64,000 nucleotides of DNA, from NCBI RefSeq assembly GCF_004522235.1, contig NZ_SDLT01000003.1, positions 248,001-312,000 of the forward strand, in the 5' to 3' direction. The position numbers and the translations under genes were made by a program. Shown here in pieces: positions 26,250 through 37,297 of this stretch (the first letter of the stretch is position 1; the number at the start of each line of letters is the position of its first letter). Under the pieces are notes generated by a model, which was not told the origin of the DNA, made no database searches, and was given only the letters and a program-made list of their open reading frames with translations. The stretch comes from Amycolatopsis nivea (GTDB lineage: Bacteria > Actinomycetota > Actinomycetes > Mycobacteriales > Pseudonocardiaceae).

Positions 26250-27470
26250 ATGAGCACGGACAAGCCGACGGCCGCGCGGGCGTACCTGTCGAGGGTGCGC
26301 ACCGCGCTCGCGGATCTGCCCGCGAACGAGATCGAGGAACTGCTCGAGGACGTCCGGCCGCAGCTGGCCGAGATGGAGACGGAACTCGGGGCGGCGGCGA
26401 AGGTCGAGGACCTCGTCGCGCGGCTCGGCACCCCGGAGAGCTACGCGGCCGAGTTGCGGGCGTCCGGCGGCTACCCGCCCGCTCCGGCAGCTCCGGAAGC
26501 CGCGACCGAGGTGCTCCCGGCGGCGAAGCCGGGCCGGGTCGGACCGCGGCTTGCCCTGTGGGGCTTGCTGTTCAGTGCGGCGGGGACGGCGCTGGTGGCG
26601 TTCTCCGCCGCGGTGCGTTTCGACGCCGAGGTGCTGATCGGGATGCTCGTGCTCGCCCCCGTCTTCGCGGTGAGCGTGGCGTTCCTGCTGCTCCGCGGCG
26701 TCGACGCGATGCGGGAGCTGCCGGAGGTGGTCCGCGCCAAGGCGATGGTGAAGTCGATGCGGGAGGACCGGTCGGCCGACCGCGCGCTCACGTATCTGAA
26801 CTCGCTGAAGCCGGCGTGGTGGGTGGTCTGCGGGTTCGCGCTGCTGGCGTTCGGGCTGCTGCTGATGGTCCGGAACCTGCACGCGATCCTGCTGCTGCCG
26901 GTGCTGCTGGTCGGCGCGGGCCTGGTGATGTGGGCGGGCCCGCGCACCAAGGCCGACGGACGGATGCTGTGGATCGCGGTTCCGGTGTCGGCGTTCGTGG
27001 TGGGCAGCGCGTTCGGCGGCCTCGGCGCGGCGGTCAACCTCGTCCGCGACCGCTCGTACTCGTCGAACTCCACCCCGATCTACACCTCGTCGATGTACCA
27101 GGACTCCCACGGCAACGACTCGCTGCGCTACGGCCAGCACGAACTGACCAACCTGTACGTCTTCGACGCGAACGGCAAACCGCTCGAGAACGTCTACCTG
27201 TACGACGACCGGGGCCGCCCGCTCACCATCACGCGCTACGGCTGCGAGAAGGACACCGGCACGAGCCAGATGACCGGGCAGGACAACCAGTTCCCGCGCC
27301 CGAAGGTCGTCGAGGGAGTGCAGGACGACCACGGGAACGTCAACGGCTACAACGGTTATCGCGGATACTGCCGGGAGGACGCGGGGGTGCCGTTCGCGGC
27401 GGTGATCCCGAAGGCCCCGACGCCGGTTCCGCCGACCGCTCCGACGAAGGCCGCTCCGCCGACGCGGTAA
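26250..27470 (+). CDS. HAAS-domain membrane protein of a PadR operon
   Basis: A 406-residue protein with an N-terminal HAAS (DUF1700-like) helical domain (about 10-70: YLSRVRTALADLPANEIEELLEDVRPQLAEME, then LGTPESYAAELRA), followed by a Pro/Ala linker and four predicted membrane helices in two pairs (about 95-150 and 185-265), and an extracytoplasmic C-terminal region with Tyr/Asn/Gly-rich sequence and a Pro/Thr tail. HAAS domains couple PadR regulators to membrane sensors or permeases; the signal is unknown. The C-terminal segment has short NGNSLxY-like patterns but no enzyme motif that I recognise. Confidence 0.85.
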   Translation: MSTDKPTAARAYLSRVRTALADLPANEIEELLEDVRPQLAEMETELGAAAKVEDLVARLGTPESYAAELRASGGYPPAPAAPEAATEVLPAAKPGRVGPRLALWGLLFSAAGTALVAFSAAVRFDAEVLIGMLVLAPVFAVSVAFLLLRGVDAMRELPEVVRAKAMVKSMREDRSADRALTYLNSLKPAWWVVCGFALLAFGLLLMVRNLHAILLLPVLLVGAGLVMWAGPRTKADGRMLWIAVPVSAFVVGSAFGGLGAAVNLVRDRSYSSNSTPIYTSSMYQDSHGNDSLRYGQHELTNLYVFDANGKPLENVYLYDDRGRPLTITRYGCEKDTGTSQMTGQDNQFPRPKVVEGVQDDHGNVNGYNGYRGYCREDAGVPFAAVIPKAPTPVPPTAPTKAAPPTR

Positions 27471-27477
27471 GCGCGCC

Positions 27478-27523
27478 CTCGTGAGCGTTGATTCCGGTGA
27501 GAACCGGCTTCGGCACTCACGAG
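27478..27523. repeat. 44-nt palindromic element, family 2, copy 1
   Basis: The ends CTCGTGAG and CTCACGAG are inverted repeats, and a core CCGGTGAGAACCGG forms an inner hairpin. It starts 7 bp after the HAAS-gene stop. It matches in inverted orientation the element at 46681-46724, so this is a dispersed element family rather than a one-off terminator, though it may serve as one. Confidence 0.75.
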
Positions 27524-27528
27524 ACCCC

Positions 27529-27598
27529 GCCTCCCGGAAAAGCCCCGGAACGCGAAACCGGGCACCCAGGCCGCGAACGGCCGGGGCGCCCGGGAGGC
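27529..27598. terminator. Nested hairpin between convergent genes
   Basis: GCCTCCCGG (27529) pairs with CCGGGAGGC (27590), and inside it GCCCCGG (27542) pairs with CCGGGGC (27581). It lies between the HAAS gene (plus) and the membrane-protein gene ending at 27612 (minus) and could stop transcription from both sides. Confidence 0.6.
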
Positions 27599-27611
27599 GA
27601 GTCGCCGGAAC

Positions 27612-28133
27612 TCAGTGGTTGAACGCGGAGCGCGCGGCCAGGTCCGCCAGCAGCTGGCGGCCCTTCTCGGCGTTGCGCGGCTGCGACAGCACGTCGTAGC
27701 GCTGGGCGACCAGCTGGCTTTGCGAGATGAACCCGCGCTTGTTGCGGTTCGCCGCGTAGCCCAGTGCGCCGAAGGCCACGTTGAACACGACACCCGCGGC
27801 GAGGCCGAGCACGATCGACAGCAGTCCGGCGGCCGGGTTGAGCATGCTCAGCACCAGGCCCAGGAACAGGCCGAACACCGCGCCGGACATGGCCGCGCTG
27901 CTGAGCATCCGGCTCCAGCTCATCTTGCCCGCGATGCGCTCCACCAGCATCGGCTGGACCCCGACGATCGTGACGTCGGTGACCGGGAAATCAGCGTGCG
28001 CGAGGTGGTCGACGGCCTGCTGGGCCTGTTCGTAGGACTCGTACGACCCGATCGGCCACCCGGTGGGCAGCGTCGGGAGCTGCGGCCGCGCCTGCTGCTG
28101 GCTGAACGTGGTCTGCGTGAATGCTTCAGTCAT
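27612..28133 (-). CDS. General stress protein 17M-like small membrane protein
   Basis: A 173-residue protein. A Gln/Pro/Thr-rich start is followed by WPIGSYESYEQAQQAVDHLAHADFPVTDVTIVGVQPMLVERIAGKMS (about 30-80), a ferredoxin-like fold segment typical of the YflT/GSP17M family, then a pair of Gly/Ala/Leu-rich membrane helices (about 82-140) and a cytoplasmic tail. Members are often stress induced, but the function is not known. Start: ATG at 28133 with AGAGG/GAGAGGG directly upstream; an in-frame start at 28202 lacks a ribosome site. It is monocistronic. Confidence 0.85.
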   Translation of the reverse strand: MTEAFTQTTFSQQQARPQLPTLPTGWPIGSYESYEQAQQAVDHLAHADFPVTDVTIVGVQPMLVERIAGKMSWSRMLSSAAMSGAVFGLFLGLVLSMLNPAAGLLSIVLGLAAGVVFNVAFGALGYAANRNKRGFISQSQLVAQRYDVLSQPRNAEKGRQLLADLAARSAFNH

Positions 28134-28272
28134 CCCTCTCACCTCTCTTGCCCGGTCCAACGCACGAGGCGGCGGATTTGGTCCCGGACGCACCCGATTC
28201 ACAGTATCTTCTCAGCCGGGCAACCCGGACATAGCAGGCGCCGCGCGGGGGAGGCCGGTCGAGCACGCGTTT

Positions 28273-28294
28273 AAAGGTATGAGAAAATACCTTT
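28273..28294. promoter_or_regulatory. Operator-like palindrome upstream of the glutamylation operon
   Basis: AAAGGTAT-N6-ATACCTTT has 8-bp perfect arms and is AT-rich in an otherwise GC-rich region, 78 bp before the GlnA4-like gene. It lies just upstream of a possible -35 box. It could bind a regulator of the downstream operon; none is encoded next to it. Confidence 0.6.
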
Positions 28295-28301
28295 CAGTGG
28301 A

Positions 28302-28330
28302 TTGACCGAGGCTCGACGGCCCGGTAGGAA
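28302..28330 (+). promoter_or_regulatory. Candidate promoter of the glutamylation operon
   Basis: TTGACC (28302-28307) and TAGGAA (28325-28330) are separated by 17 bp, the ideal spacing for a sigma-70-type promoter, and would start transcription near 28337, 35 bp before the coding start. The palindrome at 28273-28294 ends 7 bp upstream of the -35. Confidence 0.5.
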
Positions 28331-28371
28331 GAAGCCGCAAAGGACCTGATCCGAACCTTTGGGGCGATGCG

Positions 28372-29736
28372 ATGGCGGCCAGGCGAGGAATGCTCACGCT
28401 CGAAGAACTCCGCGAACGGGTGACGGCGGGCACGATCGACACGGTGCTCGTCGCGCTCACCGACATGCAGGGGCGGCTCCAGGGCAAGCGCTGTTCGGCG
28501 GAGTACTTCCTCGAAGAGGTGGCCGGCCACGCGACCGAGGCGTGCAACTACCTGCTCGCGGTGGACGTCGACATGAACACCGTCGACGGCTACGACATCT
28601 CGTCCTGGCAGAGCGGCTACGGCGACTTCGTGCTCCGGCCGGATTTCGCGACGCTGCGGGAGATCCCGTGGCAGGAGGGCACCGCGCTGGTGCTCGCGGA
28701 CGTCGAGCGCGTGCAGGGCGGCCCGGTTTCCGTTTCCCCGCGCCAGGTGCTGCGCCGTCAGCTCGACCGGCTCGCCGAGCACGGCCTGAAGGCGTACGCG
28801 GGCACCGAACTCGAGTTCATCGTGTTCGACGACTCCTACGAGTCCGCCTGGGACAAGCGCTACCACGACCTCAAACCGTCCAATCAGTACAACGTTGACT
28901 ACTCCATGCTCGGCACCGCGCGCATCGAGCCGCTGCTGCGCCGGATCCGCAACGAGATGGCGGGCGCGGGCCTGTATCCGGAGTCGGCGAAGGGCGAGTG
29001 CAACCCGGGTCAGCACGAGATCGCCTTCCGCTACGCCGAAGCGCTCGCGACCTGCGACAACCACGGCATCTACAAGAACGGTGCGAAGGAGATCGCCGCG
29101 CAGGAGGGCAAGAGTCTCACATTCATGGCGAAGTACAACGAACGCGAGGGCAACTCCTGTCACATCCACCTGAGCCTTCGCAGCAAGTCCGGCGAAGCGG
29201 TGCTTCCCGGCGACGGTGACCGCGGCTTCTCGAAGCTGATGCAGCACTTCCTCGCCGGACAGCTGGAGGCGTTGCGCGAGCTGACGTACTTCTTCGCCCC
29301 GAACATCAACTCCTACAAGCGTTACGTCCCTGGCAGCTTCGCGCCGACAGCGATCGCGTGGGGCACGGACAACCGTACGTGCGCGTTGCGCGTTGTCGGG
29401 CACGGTGACGGGTTGCGCGTCGAGAACCGCGTACCCGGCGGAGACGTGAACCCGTACCTCGCTGTCGCCGCGATGGTCGCTGCTGGGCTGCACGGCATCG
29501 AGAACGAACTGCCGTTGGAGCCTGAGTTCGTCGGCAACGCGTACGCGTCCGACAAGCCGACCGTGCCCGTCACGCTTGCTGAAGCGGCTGAAGCCCTCGA
29601 AGGCAGCCGTATCGCGCGAGATGCCTTCGGTGCCGATGTAGTCGACCATTACCTCAACGCCGCGCGGATCGAGCGCGAAGCGTACGAGCGAGCTGTGACC
29701 GATTGGGAGCGCATCCGTGGTTTCGAACGACTCTGA
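28372..29736 (+). CDS. glnA4: Glutamine synthetase-like gamma-glutamyl-amine ligase (GlnA4 type)
   Basis: A 454-residue member of the glutamine synthetase superfamily that is not a classic GlnA. It keeps the ATP/glutamate site motifs GTELEFIVF, GECNPGQHEIAFRY, NSCHIHLSL, NINSYKRYVPGSFAPTAIAWG and RVENRVPGGDVNPYL but lacks the GlnA adenylylation-site region. It resembles Streptomyces GlnA4 (gamma-glutamylethanolamide synthetase) and the related polyamine enzyme GlnA3. It would join glutamate to an amine using ATP so that the amine can be oxidised safely. The next three genes supply the oxidation and hydrolysis steps. The exact amine (ethanolamine, putrescine or other) is inference. A second possible start is ATG 28390. 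Confidence 0.85.
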   Translation: MAARRGMLTLEELRERVTAGTIDTVLVALTDMQGRLQGKRCSAEYFLEEVAGHATEACNYLLAVDVDMNTVDGYDISSWQSGYGDFVLRPDFATLREIPWQEGTALVLADVERVQGGPVSVSPRQVLRRQLDRLAEHGLKAYAGTELEFIVFDDSYESAWDKRYHDLKPSNQYNVDYSMLGTARIEPLLRRIRNEMAGAGLYPESAKGECNPGQHEIAFRYAEALATCDNHGIYKNGAKEIAAQEGKSLTFMAKYNEREGNSCHIHLSLRSKSGEAVLPGDGDRGFSKLMQHFLAGQLEALRELTYFFAPNINSYKRYVPGSFAPTAIAWGTDNRTCALRVVGHGDGLRVENRVPGGDVNPYLAVAAMVAAGLHGIENELPLEPEFVGNAYASDKPTVPVTLAEAAEALEGSRIARDAFGADVVDHYLNAARIEREAYERAVTDWERIRGFERL

Positions 29737-30430
29737 CCCGCCCGTCATCGGGCTCAGCACGTATTCGGAACAGGCGAAGTTCCTGGCCTGGGACACCGAA
29801 GCGACGCTGCTGCACCGGGTGTACGCGGACTGCGTGGTCAAGGCGGGCGGGATTCCGGTGCTGCTGCCGCCGGTAAGCACGGCCTACGACGCGCTCGTCG
29901 GACGCATCGACGGTCTTGTCCTCACTGGCGGCGCGGACGTCGAACCCAGCCGGTACGACCAGGAGCCGCACCCCGCGACGTACATCCGCCCGGAGCGCGA
30001 CGCGTTCGAGTTCGGCCTGTTCGCGGCGGCGCGCGCGGCCGGGAAGCCGGTGCTCGGCGTGTGCCGCGGGCTGCAAGTCATGAGCGTTGCGCTCGGCGGC
30101 ACGCTCTCGCAGCACCTGCCGGAAACCCTGGGCGACGCGACGCATCAGCCCGCCCCGGCGACGTTCGGCACCAGCACCGTCAACCTGGTCGACGGCACGC
30201 GTGCGGCCGCGATTCTCGGCCGGGAAACGAAAGTCCAGTGCTACCACCATCAGGCGATCGACCGGCTCGGCTCCGGCTTGGTCGCGTCCGGCCACGCGGC
30301 GGACGGGACGATCGAGGCCGCGGAGATGCCGGGGGAGTTCGTGCTCGGCGTGCAGTGGCATCCGGAGCAGGACGGCGACGACGTTCGGCTGTTCGCTGCG
30401 CTGGCGAGCGCCGCGCAGGAGGGGAAATGA
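29717..30430 (+). CDS. Gamma-glutamyl hydrolase, class I amidotransferase fold (PuuD-like)
   Basis: A 237-residue protein of the gamma-glutamyl-GABA hydrolase family. The nucleophile is Cys in GVCRGLQVMSVALGG and the His-Glu pair is in GVQWHPEQ. It should free glutamate from the oxidised gamma-glutamyl product at the end of the pathway. It starts with GTG at 29717, overlapping the ligase gene by 20 nt, and overlaps the dehydrogenase gene by ATGA, so the operon is tightly coupled. Confidence 0.9.
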   Translation: MVSNDSDPPVIGLSTYSEQAKFLAWDTEATLLHRVYADCVVKAGGIPVLLPPVSTAYDALVGRIDGLVLTGGADVEPSRYDQEPHPATYIRPERDAFEFGLFAAARAAGKPVLGVCRGLQVMSVALGGTLSQHLPETLGDATHQPAPATFGTSTVNLVDGTRAAAILGRETKVQCYHHQAIDRLGSGLVASGHAADGTIEAAEMPGEFVLGVQWHPEQDGDDVRLFAALASAAQEGK

Positions 30431-31800
30431 CGACGTTCGAGGTGCGCAATCCGGCGACCGCGGAAGTGGTGCGCCAGGTCGAGCTGACCACCGAGGCGGA
30501 GACCGACGCCGCGATCGCCCGCGCGCACGCCGCGTTCCCGGCCTGGCGGGCGGTCGCCCCGGGCGATCGGGCGCGGCTGCTTCGCCGGTTCGCGGACGCG
30601 GTCGACGCCGACGTCGAGAACCTGGCCCGGCTCGAGGTCGAGAACTCCGGGCACACCATCGGCAACGCCCGCTGGGAAGCGGGCAACGTGCGCGACCTGC
30701 TCGAATACTCCGCGGGCGCGCCGGAACGGTTGCTGGGCAAGCAGATCCCCGTCGACGGCGGCGTCAACGTGACCTTCCACGAGCCGCTGGGCGTGGTCGG
30801 CGTGATCGTGCCGTGGAACTTCCCGATGCCGATCGCGGGTTGGGGCTTCGCGCCGGCGCTCGCGGCGGGCAACACCGTCGTGCTCAAACCGGCCGAGCTG
30901 ACGCCGCTCACCGCGTTGCGGCTGGCCGAACTCGCCCGCGAGGCGGGTATCCCGGAGGACGTCTTCCAGGTGCTGCCGGGCAAGGGATCCGTTGTCGGGC
31001 AACGGTTTGTCACGCATCCGGCGGTGCGCAAGGTCGTGTTCACCGGCTCCACCGAGGTCGGCAAGCAGGTGATGGCCGGCTGCGCGGCGCAGGTGAAACG
31101 GGTGACGCTGGAGCTCGGCGGCAAGAACGCCAACATCGTGTTCGCCGACGCGGATCTGGAGAAGGCCGCGGCGACCGCGCCGTACGGAGTGTTCGACAAC
31201 GCCGGGCAGGACTGCTGCGCGCGGTCGCTGATCCTGGTGCAGGACACCGTTTACGACCGGTTCCTCGAACTGCTGGAACCCGCGGTGCAGGGCGTGGTCG
31301 TCGGCGATCCGGGCGACGAGGCGACCGAGATGGGCCCGCTGATTTCCGCGGACCACCACGCGAAAGTCTCCTCCTACGTCACCGAGCAGACGCCGGTTGC
31401 CTTCCGCGGCAGCGCCCCGTCCGGGCCGGGGTACTGGTTCGCGCCGACCGTCGTGCTCCCGCCGGGATTGGACGATCCGCTGGCCCGCGACGAGATCTTC
31501 GGCCCGGTCGTCGCGGTGGTCCGCTTCCGCGACGAAGCCGAGGCGGTGCGGATGGCGAACGACACCGAATACGGCCTGTCCGGTTCGATCTGGACCCGCG
31601 ACGTCGGCCGCGCTTTCCGGGTCGCGCGCGGTGTCGAATCCGGGAACCTGTCGGTGAATTCGCATTCCTCGGTCCGGTACTGGACGCCCTTCGGCGGCTT
31701 CAAGCAGTCCGGTCTCGGCCGCGAACTGGGCCCGGACGCCGCTGCCGCTTTCACCGAAACCAAGAACGTTTTCCTGAGCATCGAAAACACGGAGGAATGA
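30427..31800 (+). CDS. Aldehyde dehydrogenase
   Basis: A 457-residue NAD(P)-dependent aldehyde dehydrogenase. The cofactor and active-site motifs are PWNFPMPIAGWGFAPALAAGN, FTGSTEVGKQ, the general base Glu in LELGGKNANIVFADAD, and the catalytic Cys in GQDCCARS. In this operon it should oxidise a gamma-glutamyl aminoaldehyde to the acid, as PuuC does in the putrescine pathway. The start ATG at 30427 overlaps the hydrolase stop (ATGA). It is somewhat shorter than the usual 480-500 residues. Confidence 0.92.
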   Translation: MTTFEVRNPATAEVVRQVELTTEAETDAAIARAHAAFPAWRAVAPGDRARLLRRFADAVDADVENLARLEVENSGHTIGNARWEAGNVRDLLEYSAGAPERLLGKQIPVDGGVNVTFHEPLGVVGVIVPWNFPMPIAGWGFAPALAAGNTVVLKPAELTPLTALRLAELAREAGIPEDVFQVLPGKGSVVGQRFVTHPAVRKVVFTGSTEVGKQVMAGCAAQVKRVTLELGGKNANIVFADADLEKAAATAPYGVFDNAGQDCCARSLILVQDTVYDRFLELLEPAVQGVVVGDPGDEATEMGPLISADHHAKVSSYVTEQTPVAFRGSAPSGPGYWFAPTVVLPPGLDDPLARDEIFGPVVAVVRFRDEAEAVRMANDTEYGLSGSIWTRDVGRAFRVARGVESGNLSVNSHSSVRYWTPFGGFKQSGLGRELGPDAAAAFTETKNVFLSIENTEE

Positions 31801-31806
31801 CCCACG

Positions 31807-32574
31807 ATGGTGCAGCGTTTTGACGGCCGCGTCGCGGTGATCACCGGCGGTGCGAGCGGCATCGGCCTCGCCACCGCCAAGCGGTTGGCGAGCGAGGGCG
31901 CGAAGGTCGTGATCGGCGACGTCGCGCCGGAGCAGGGCAAGGCGGCCGCCGACGCGGTGGGCGGGGCCTTCGTCCAGGTCGACGTCACCGACGCGGACCA
32001 GGTCGAAGCCCTTTTCCAGACGACCGTCGACGAGTTCGGCGCGGTCGACGTCGCGTTCAACAACGCGGGCATCTCGCCGCCGGAGGACGACTCGATCCTC
32101 ACCACCGGCATCGAAGCCTGGGAGAAGGTGCAGCGGGTCAACCTGACCTCGGTGTACCTGTGCTGCAAGGCGGTTCTGCCGCACATGCAGCGCCAGGGCC
32201 GCGGTTCGATCGTGAACACCGCGTCGTTCGTGGCCGTGATGGGAGCCGCGACCTCGCAGATTTCCTACACCGCTTCGAAAGGCGGCGTGCTCGCCATGAC
32301 GCGCGAGCTGGGCGTGCAGTTCGCGCGCGAGAACATCCGGGTCAACGCGCTGTGCCCGGGGCCGGTCAACACTCCGCTGCTGAAGGAACTGTTCGCGAAG
32401 GACCCGGAGCGCGCGGCTCGCCGTCTGGTGCACGTCCCGGTCGGCCGCTTCGCCGAACCGGAGGAGATCGCCGCCGCGGTGGCCTTCCTGGCGAGCGACG
32501 ACGCCAGCTTCATCACCGCCGCGCAGTTCCTCGTCGACGGCGGCATCTCCGGCGCCTATGTAACCCCGCTGTGA
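31807..32574 (+). CDS. Short-chain dehydrogenase/reductase (glutamylation operon)
   Basis: A 255-residue classical SDR: nucleotide motif TGGASGIG near residue 14, NNAG motif FNNAGIS, catalytic Ser in NTASF and YTASK (Tyr-Lys). It probably oxidises an alcohol such as gamma-glutamylethanolamide to the aldehyde used by the adjacent dehydrogenase, which supports an amino-alcohol substrate for the operon. It starts 7 bp after the aldehyde dehydrogenase gene. A palindromic element begins 3 bp after its stop. Confidence 0.9.
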   Translation: MVQRFDGRVAVITGGASGIGLATAKRLASEGAKVVIGDVAPEQGKAAADAVGGAFVQVDVTDADQVEALFQTTVDEFGAVDVAFNNAGISPPEDDSILTTGIEAWEKVQRVNLTSVYLCCKAVLPHMQRQGRGSIVNTASFVAVMGAATSQISYTASKGGVLAMTRELGVQFARENIRVNALCPGPVNTPLLKELFAKDPERAARRLVHVPVGRFAEPEEIAAAVAFLASDDASFITAAQFLVDGGISGAYVTPL

Positions 32575-32576
32575 CG

Positions 32577-32631
32577 GTCCGTGAAGGGCTCCTTGACGGA
32601 ATCTGATTCCCGCAAGGGGTCCTTCACGGAC
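32577..32631. repeat. 55-nt palindromic element, family 1, copy 1
   Basis: GTCCGTGAAGGGCTCCTTG and CAAGGGGTCCTTCACGGAC form a near-perfect stem, with an inner GGAATC-GATTCC palindrome. A nearly identical element is at 40974-41024. It follows the SDR stop by 2 bp and could terminate that operon just before the glycine riboswitch. Confidence 0.85.
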
Positions 32632-32719
32632 GTTTGTGGCGTAGGCCGGGAGCGGTAGACTGGCGCGTGAAGCGGCAGGTAGAGTGGCCGCACCCACAAC
32701 TGAACACAGGGCCGTTCGA

Positions 32720-32904
32720 GCCGGAGCGGGAGAGTCCCATGCGATCAGTGGGACACCGAAGGAGCAAACTCCCCGGAATCTCTCAGGTAACCGCTACCGC
32801 TTTTGGCGAGGCCACTCTGGAAAGCAGGCGCACCCGCGCCTCACCCAAGGTGAAAGCCGCGCCGAGCGCGGTGAAACTCTCAGGTGCCCATGACAGAGGG
32901 GGAG
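32720..32904 (+). ncRNA. Tandem glycine riboswitch
   Basis: Two adjacent glycine aptamers precede gcvP. Aptamer 1 (about 32726-32825) has GCGGGAGAG, CACCGAAGGAGCAAACTCC, CTCTCAGGTAACCG and CCACTCTGGAAAG; aptamer 2 (about 32826-32904) has CACCCAAGGTGAAAGCC, GTGAAACTCTCAGG and the 3' end GACAGAGGGGGAG. These are the conserved cores of the family. No terminator hairpin is visible; instead the last bases of aptamer 2 (GAGGGGGAG) form the ribosome site of the GTG at 32911, so control is probably at translation initiation, with glycine switching expression on. Confidence 0.95.
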
Positions 32905-32910
32905 TTCCCA

Positions 32911-35781
<2,871 letters not shown>

Positions 35782-35816
35782 GCGCGACCTCCGCTCGCGA
35801 CAACGAAAGGCTTCCT

Positions 35817-36905
35817 GTGACGGAAACCCCCCTGCACCAGGTCCACCAGGACCTCGGGGCGCTGTTCACCGATTTCGCCGGCTGGTCGATGCCGGTGCGC
35901 TACGCCAGCGAGCTGGCCGAGCACAAGGCCGTGCGCGAGGCGGCCGGGCTGTTCGACCTGTCGCACATGGCCGAGATCCACGTCCGCGGCGCGCAGGCCG
36001 CCGACGTGCTCGACTACGCGCTGGTCGGCAACCTGACCGGCGTGAAGCCGGGCCGTGCCCGCTACACGATGATCTGCGACGCCGACGGCGGCGTGCTGGA
36101 CGACCTGGTCGTCTACCGGCTCGCCGACGAGGAGTACCTGGTCGTGGCCAACGCGGGCAACGCCGCCGTGGTCGCGGACGCGCTGGCCGAGCGGGTCGCC
36201 GGGTTCGACGCGGTGGTGGAGAACCGGTCCGCGGACACCGCGCTGATCGCGGTACAGGGCCCGAAGGCGGTCGACGTGCTCGCCGCGGTGACCGACGCGG
36301 ACCTCGCGTCGCTGAAGTACTACGCGAGCGTGCCCGCCGTCGTGAAGGGCATCGACGTGCTGCTGGCCCGCACCGGCTACACCGGCGAGGACGGCTTCGA
36401 GCTGTTCGTGCCCGCGGCGCAGGCTCCGGCGCTGTGGCAGCTGCTGACCGAGGCGGGGCAGGAGCACGGCCTGGTCCCGTGCGGGCTCGCCTGCCGCGAC
36501 ACGCTGCGGCTGGAAGCCGGGATGCCGTTGTACGGCAACGAACTCAGCCGCGAGCTGAACCCGTTCGCCGCCGGTCTCGGCCGGGTCGTGAAGTTCGAGA
36601 AGCCGGGCGACTTCGTGGGCCGCGCGGCCCTGGAGGAGCTGAAGAAGGCCGACGTCCCGCGCGTGCGGGTCGGCCTGCGCGGCACCGGCCGCCGCGCCCC
36701 GCGGCACGGGTACGCCGTGCTGTCCGGGGATGCCACTATCGGGGAGATCACCAGCGGCGCGCTGTCGCCGACGCTGGGCTACCCGATCGCCATGGCGTAT
36801 GTAGACCGGGAGCACGCCGAGCCCGGCACCGCGCTGTCCGTCGACATCCGGGGCCGCGTCGAGCCGGTCGAGGTCGTCGCCCTGCCCTTCTACTCCCGAG
36901 CCTGA
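35817..36905 (+). CDS. gcvT: Glycine cleavage system T protein (aminomethyltransferase)
   Basis: This 362-residue enzyme takes the aminomethyl group from GcvH, releases ammonia and passes the one-carbon unit to tetrahydrofolate as 5,10-methylene-THF. Typical motifs are [50 protein letters not shown] and [19 protein letters not shown] use GTG 35817 (GAAAGG about 6 nt upstream); a GTG at 35778 that overlaps the gcvP stop is an alternative giving 13 more residues. It is co-transcribed with gcvP and gcvH. Confidence 0.95.
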   Translation: MTETPLHQVHQDLGALFTDFAGWSMPVRYASELAEHKAVREAAGLFDLSHMAEIHVRGAQAADVLDYALVGNLTGVKPGRARYTMICDADGGVLDDLVVYRLADEEYLVVANAGNAAVVADALAERVAGFDAVVENRSADTALIAVQGPKAVDVLAAVTDADLASLKYYASVPAVVKGIDVLLARTGYTGEDGFELFVPAAQAPALWQLLTEAGQEHGLVPCGLACRDTLRLEAGMPLYGNELSRELNPFAAGLGRVVKFEKPGDFVGRAALEELKKADVPRVRVGLRGTGRRAPRHGYAVLSGDATIGEITSGALSPTLGYPIAMAYVDREHAEPGTALSVDIRGRVEPVEVVALPFYSRA

Positions 36906-36919
36906 AAGGCCCTAGCACC

Positions 36920-37297
36920 GTGAGCATTCCCCAGAACCTGTCCTACACCAAGGAACACGAGTGGCTGTCGGTCAACGACGGCGTCGCGACGGTGGGCATC
37001 ACCGCGTTCGCGGCAGGCTCGCTCGGCGACATCGTGTTCGTGCAGCTGCCCGGCGTCGGCGACACCGTCACCGCGGGCGAGGTGTTCGGCGAGGTCGAGT
37101 CGACCAAGTCGGTCAGCGAGCTGTACTCGCCGGTCAGCGGCGAGGTGGTGGCGGTGAACGAGGCCACATCGGACACCCCCGAGGTCATCAACTCCGACCC
37201 CTACACCGAAGGATGGCTGCTGCAGGTGCGGCTCTCGGGCGACGTCCCGGAGCTGCTCGACGCGTCCGCGTACGCCGAGCTGACCCAGGAGAACTGA
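36920..37297 (+). CDS. gcvH: Glycine cleavage system H protein
   Basis: The 125-residue lipoyl carrier protein shuttles the aminomethyl intermediate between GcvP and GcvT. The lipoylation Lys is in [18 protein letters not shown], and the family start [10 protein letters not shown] is intact. GTG at 36920 is the start. Its lipoyl group could be made by LipA, which is encoded two genes downstream in the same run. The stop overlaps glyA as TGATG. Confidence 0.97.
   Translation: MSIPQNLSYTKEHEWLSVNDGVATVGITAFAAGSLGDIVFVQLPGVGDTVTAGEVFGEVESTKSVSELYSPVSGEVVAVNEATSDTPEVINSDPYTEGWLLQVRLSGDVPELLDASAYAELTQEN

Noticed and set aside
30250..32697. An 815-codon open frame on the minus strand opposite the aldehyde dehydrogenase and SDR genes
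   Set aside because: It is an antisense shadow of two well-supported enzymes, with Arg/His-rich composition and no family signature.
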